Positions 13,247 through 14,564 of a DNA stretch of 14,564 bases are shown one piece after another. Origin of the DNA: Planctomycetaceae bacterium (GTDB lineage: Bacteria > Planctomycetota > Planctomycetia > Pirellulales > Pirellulaceae); NCBI GenBank assembly GCA_007695205.1, contig REEF01000674.1, positions 1-14,564 of the forward strand, in the 5' to 3' direction. The translations under genes were made by a program, and so were the position numbers. Under the pieces are notes generated by a model. The model did not search any database and was not told the origin of the DNA. It was given only the letters and a program-made list of their open reading frames with translations. Positions within the stretch are counted from its first letter, which is position 1. Every line of letters begins with the position of its first letter.

Positions 13247-14564
13247 ATGTCGGATTCGCCAACAAACCAGGCTCGATTGACCTTTTCCGGGGGAACGCTG
13301 CTGCTGACCGGCGTTTCGCAAGCGATGGTCCGGCGGCAGCCTGAGTGGATGGCGATGGGGGCTACCTGGGATCACCGCGAATCGGCCTGGCGATGCGATG
13401 CCCTGCATCACCAGGCGGTCAAGAAGCTGTTGAAGCATCTGCCCATCGCCGTCGAAGATGCCGTGCTCCAGGAAACACCGATCGTCTGGCCCTGCGACCG
13501 AATGCCCAAGCTGCGCGACGAACAGACACAAGCCGTCCGGGCGTGGGCCGTGCAGGGGCAAGGCGTGATCGTGATGCCCACGGGGACCGGCAAGACCGAA
13601 GTGGCCCTGGCGATCATGGCTCAGACCGCGGTCAGCACGCTGGTCGTCGCACCGGTGCGTGACCTGATGTACCAGTGGCACCGGCGCATCCTGGAGCGGT
13701 TGGGATACGATGCGGGGGTGATCGGGGACAATGTGTTCCGCGTTCGACCCGTTTCGGTGACGACCTACGACAGTGCCTACCTGCACATGGACCGGTTGGG
13801 AAACCGATTCGCTTTGGTGGTCTTCGACGAATGCCATCACCTGCCGGGCCCGCAGCGACGTGACGCGGCGCGGATGAGCGCCGCCCGGTATCGACTGGGG
13901 CTGACAGCAACCCCCCAGCGATCCGACGGCCGCCACACGGATCTGCCTTGGCTGATAGGCCCGACCGTCTATGATTTGCCGCTGTCCGCCGCGACCGGCA
14001 AGACGCTGGCGGATTACGATGTGATCCGCATCCCCGTGTACCTCTCGCCCGACGAACAAGCCCGGTACAACCAATACTCCGACGTCGTGCGACGCTACGT
14101 CCACCAGCAACGACAGGAGAATCCGGAATTCACCTGGAAGGAACTCTGTGCACAAACGGCGACCACTCCCGCAGCCAGATCCGCCATGAAAGCCTTCCGA
14201 GCTCGCCAGGCGATCGAGGATCGGGCGGCGGAGAAGCTGCGAGTTATCGAAGATCTGTTCCGTTTGCACGTGGGCGAACCCTGCCTGATCTTCGCGGGTT
14301 CCAACGCCATGGCCCGCGAGGTGTCGCGGCGGTTCCTGGTCCCCTGCCTGCTGAATCATTGCGGCAAAAAGGAACGCCTCGAAGTCCTCGAAGGTCTGGC
14401 CGACGGCACGTACCCAGCCTTGGTCGCCAATCAGGTTCTGGACGAAGGCGTCGACCTGCCCGCGGTCAAAGTCGCCATGGTCATCGGAGGAAGCTCGTCC
14501 AGCCGCCAGGCCAAACAGCGGCTGGGACGCATCCTGCGGCGACAAGGCGATCGTCGAGCCCGCT
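13247..14564 (+). CDS. XPB/Rad25-type DNA helicase (3' end outside window)
   Basis: At least 439 codons of a superfamily 2 helicase, cut by the right edge. Residues ~1-95 resemble the XPB damage-recognition region (GATWDHRESAWRCDALHH). Then come a Q-motif-like LRDEQTQAV (about 91-99), Walker A MPTGTGKTE (110-118, K116), the DEAH-box variant FDECHHLPGP (D194, E195) and LGLTATPQRSDGR (about 218-228), where archaeal XPB has the RED motif; here it reads R-S-D. A helical thumb-like segment (about 275-340) precedes RecA-like domain 2 (LIFAGSNAMA, VLDEGVDLPA), and motif VI is RQAKQRLGRILRR (420-432). XPB unwinds DNA in nucleotide excision repair or transcription. The ATG at 13247 is preceded by CAGG about 6 nt upstream and the palindromic -10 at 13205. 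A bacterial XPB often has a nuclease partner, which could lie beyond the edge. Confidence 0.93.
   Translation, partial: MSDSPTNQARLTFSGGTLLLTGVSQAMVRRQPEWMAMGATWDHRESAWRCDALHHQAVKKLLKHLPIAVEDAVLQETPIVWPCDRMPKLRDEQTQAVRAWAVQGQGVIVMPTGTGKTEVALAIMAQTAVSTLVVAPVRDLMYQWHRRILERLGYDAGVIGDNVFRVRPVSVTTYDSAYLHMDRLGNRFALVVFDECHHLPGPQRRDAARMSAARYRLGLTATPQRSDGRHTDLPWLIGPTVYDLPLSAATGKTLADYDVIRIPVYLSPDEQARYNQYSDVVRRYVHQQRQENPEFTWKELCAQTATTPAARSAMKAFRARQAIEDRAAEKLRVIEDLFRLHVGEPCLIFAGSNAMAREVSRRFLVPCLLNHCGKKERLEVLEGLADGTYPALVANQVLDEGVDLPAVKVAMVIGGSSSSRQAKQRLGRILRRQGDRRAR

Noticed and set aside
13130..14545. A 471-codon minus-strand open frame opposite the helicase
   Set aside because: The + strand encodes a clear XPB helicase with all motifs; the antisense frame has no recognisable domain and is His/Gly/Arg-rich.

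Overview
The window reads as chromosomal DNA of a planctomycete, most likely a Pirellulaceae relative such as Rhodopirellula. This is inferred from the moderately high GC, the very large YidC (808 aa), a solo fatty acyl-AMP ligase, several exported proteins of unusual make-up, a divergent RNase H-like protein and a bacterial XPB-type helicase. No tRNA, rRNA, CRISPR array, transposase or phage gene is visible. Ten confident protein genes are present; the last is cut by the right edge.

Left part (1-1415, + strand): an AT-richer stretch with a possible 3' end of an unrecognised gene, then a SpoIIE/RsbU-type PP2C phosphatase with a receiver-like N-terminus that has lost its phospho-acceptor Asp. 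It converges on the next block across a perfect 22-bp inverted repeat (1444-1518).

Central minus-strand block (1559-8367), in transcription order: fatty acyl-AMP ligase; a promoter-like site (6540-6569) with a leader hairpin; two tandem paralogous metallophosphoesterases; yidC with an extra PDZ-like domain in its periplasmic part; and a small metallo-beta-lactamase-fold hydrolase. The close spacing from the phosphoesterases to the hydrolase suggests one operon joining membrane-protein insertion with three phosphoesterase/hydrolase-type enzymes. The region ahead of the acyl-AMP ligase holds three TGATCA palindromes and a candidate leader peptide.

Next (8591-9428, minus) is a monocistronic exported Cys/His-rich protein built from three near-identical 35-36-residue repeats, ending in a clear hairpin terminator. 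About 550 bp without recognisable genes follows, then a + strand RNase HII-like nuclease (9980-10951) with altered active-site signatures.

Right part: a two-gene minus-strand operon (13128 to 10982) encodes two exported proteins, an Ig-like/CBM9-like (DOMON-type) protein and a FIST-domain protein that carries a signal peptide. It diverges from an XPB/Rad25-type DNA helicase (13247 to the edge). The 118-bp divergent intergenic region has a palindromic -10 box readable on both strands and two abutting 19-bp direct repeats. The strongest leads for new biology are the repeat protein, the exported FIST/CBM9-like pair, the PDZ-bearing YidC and the divergent RNase H.
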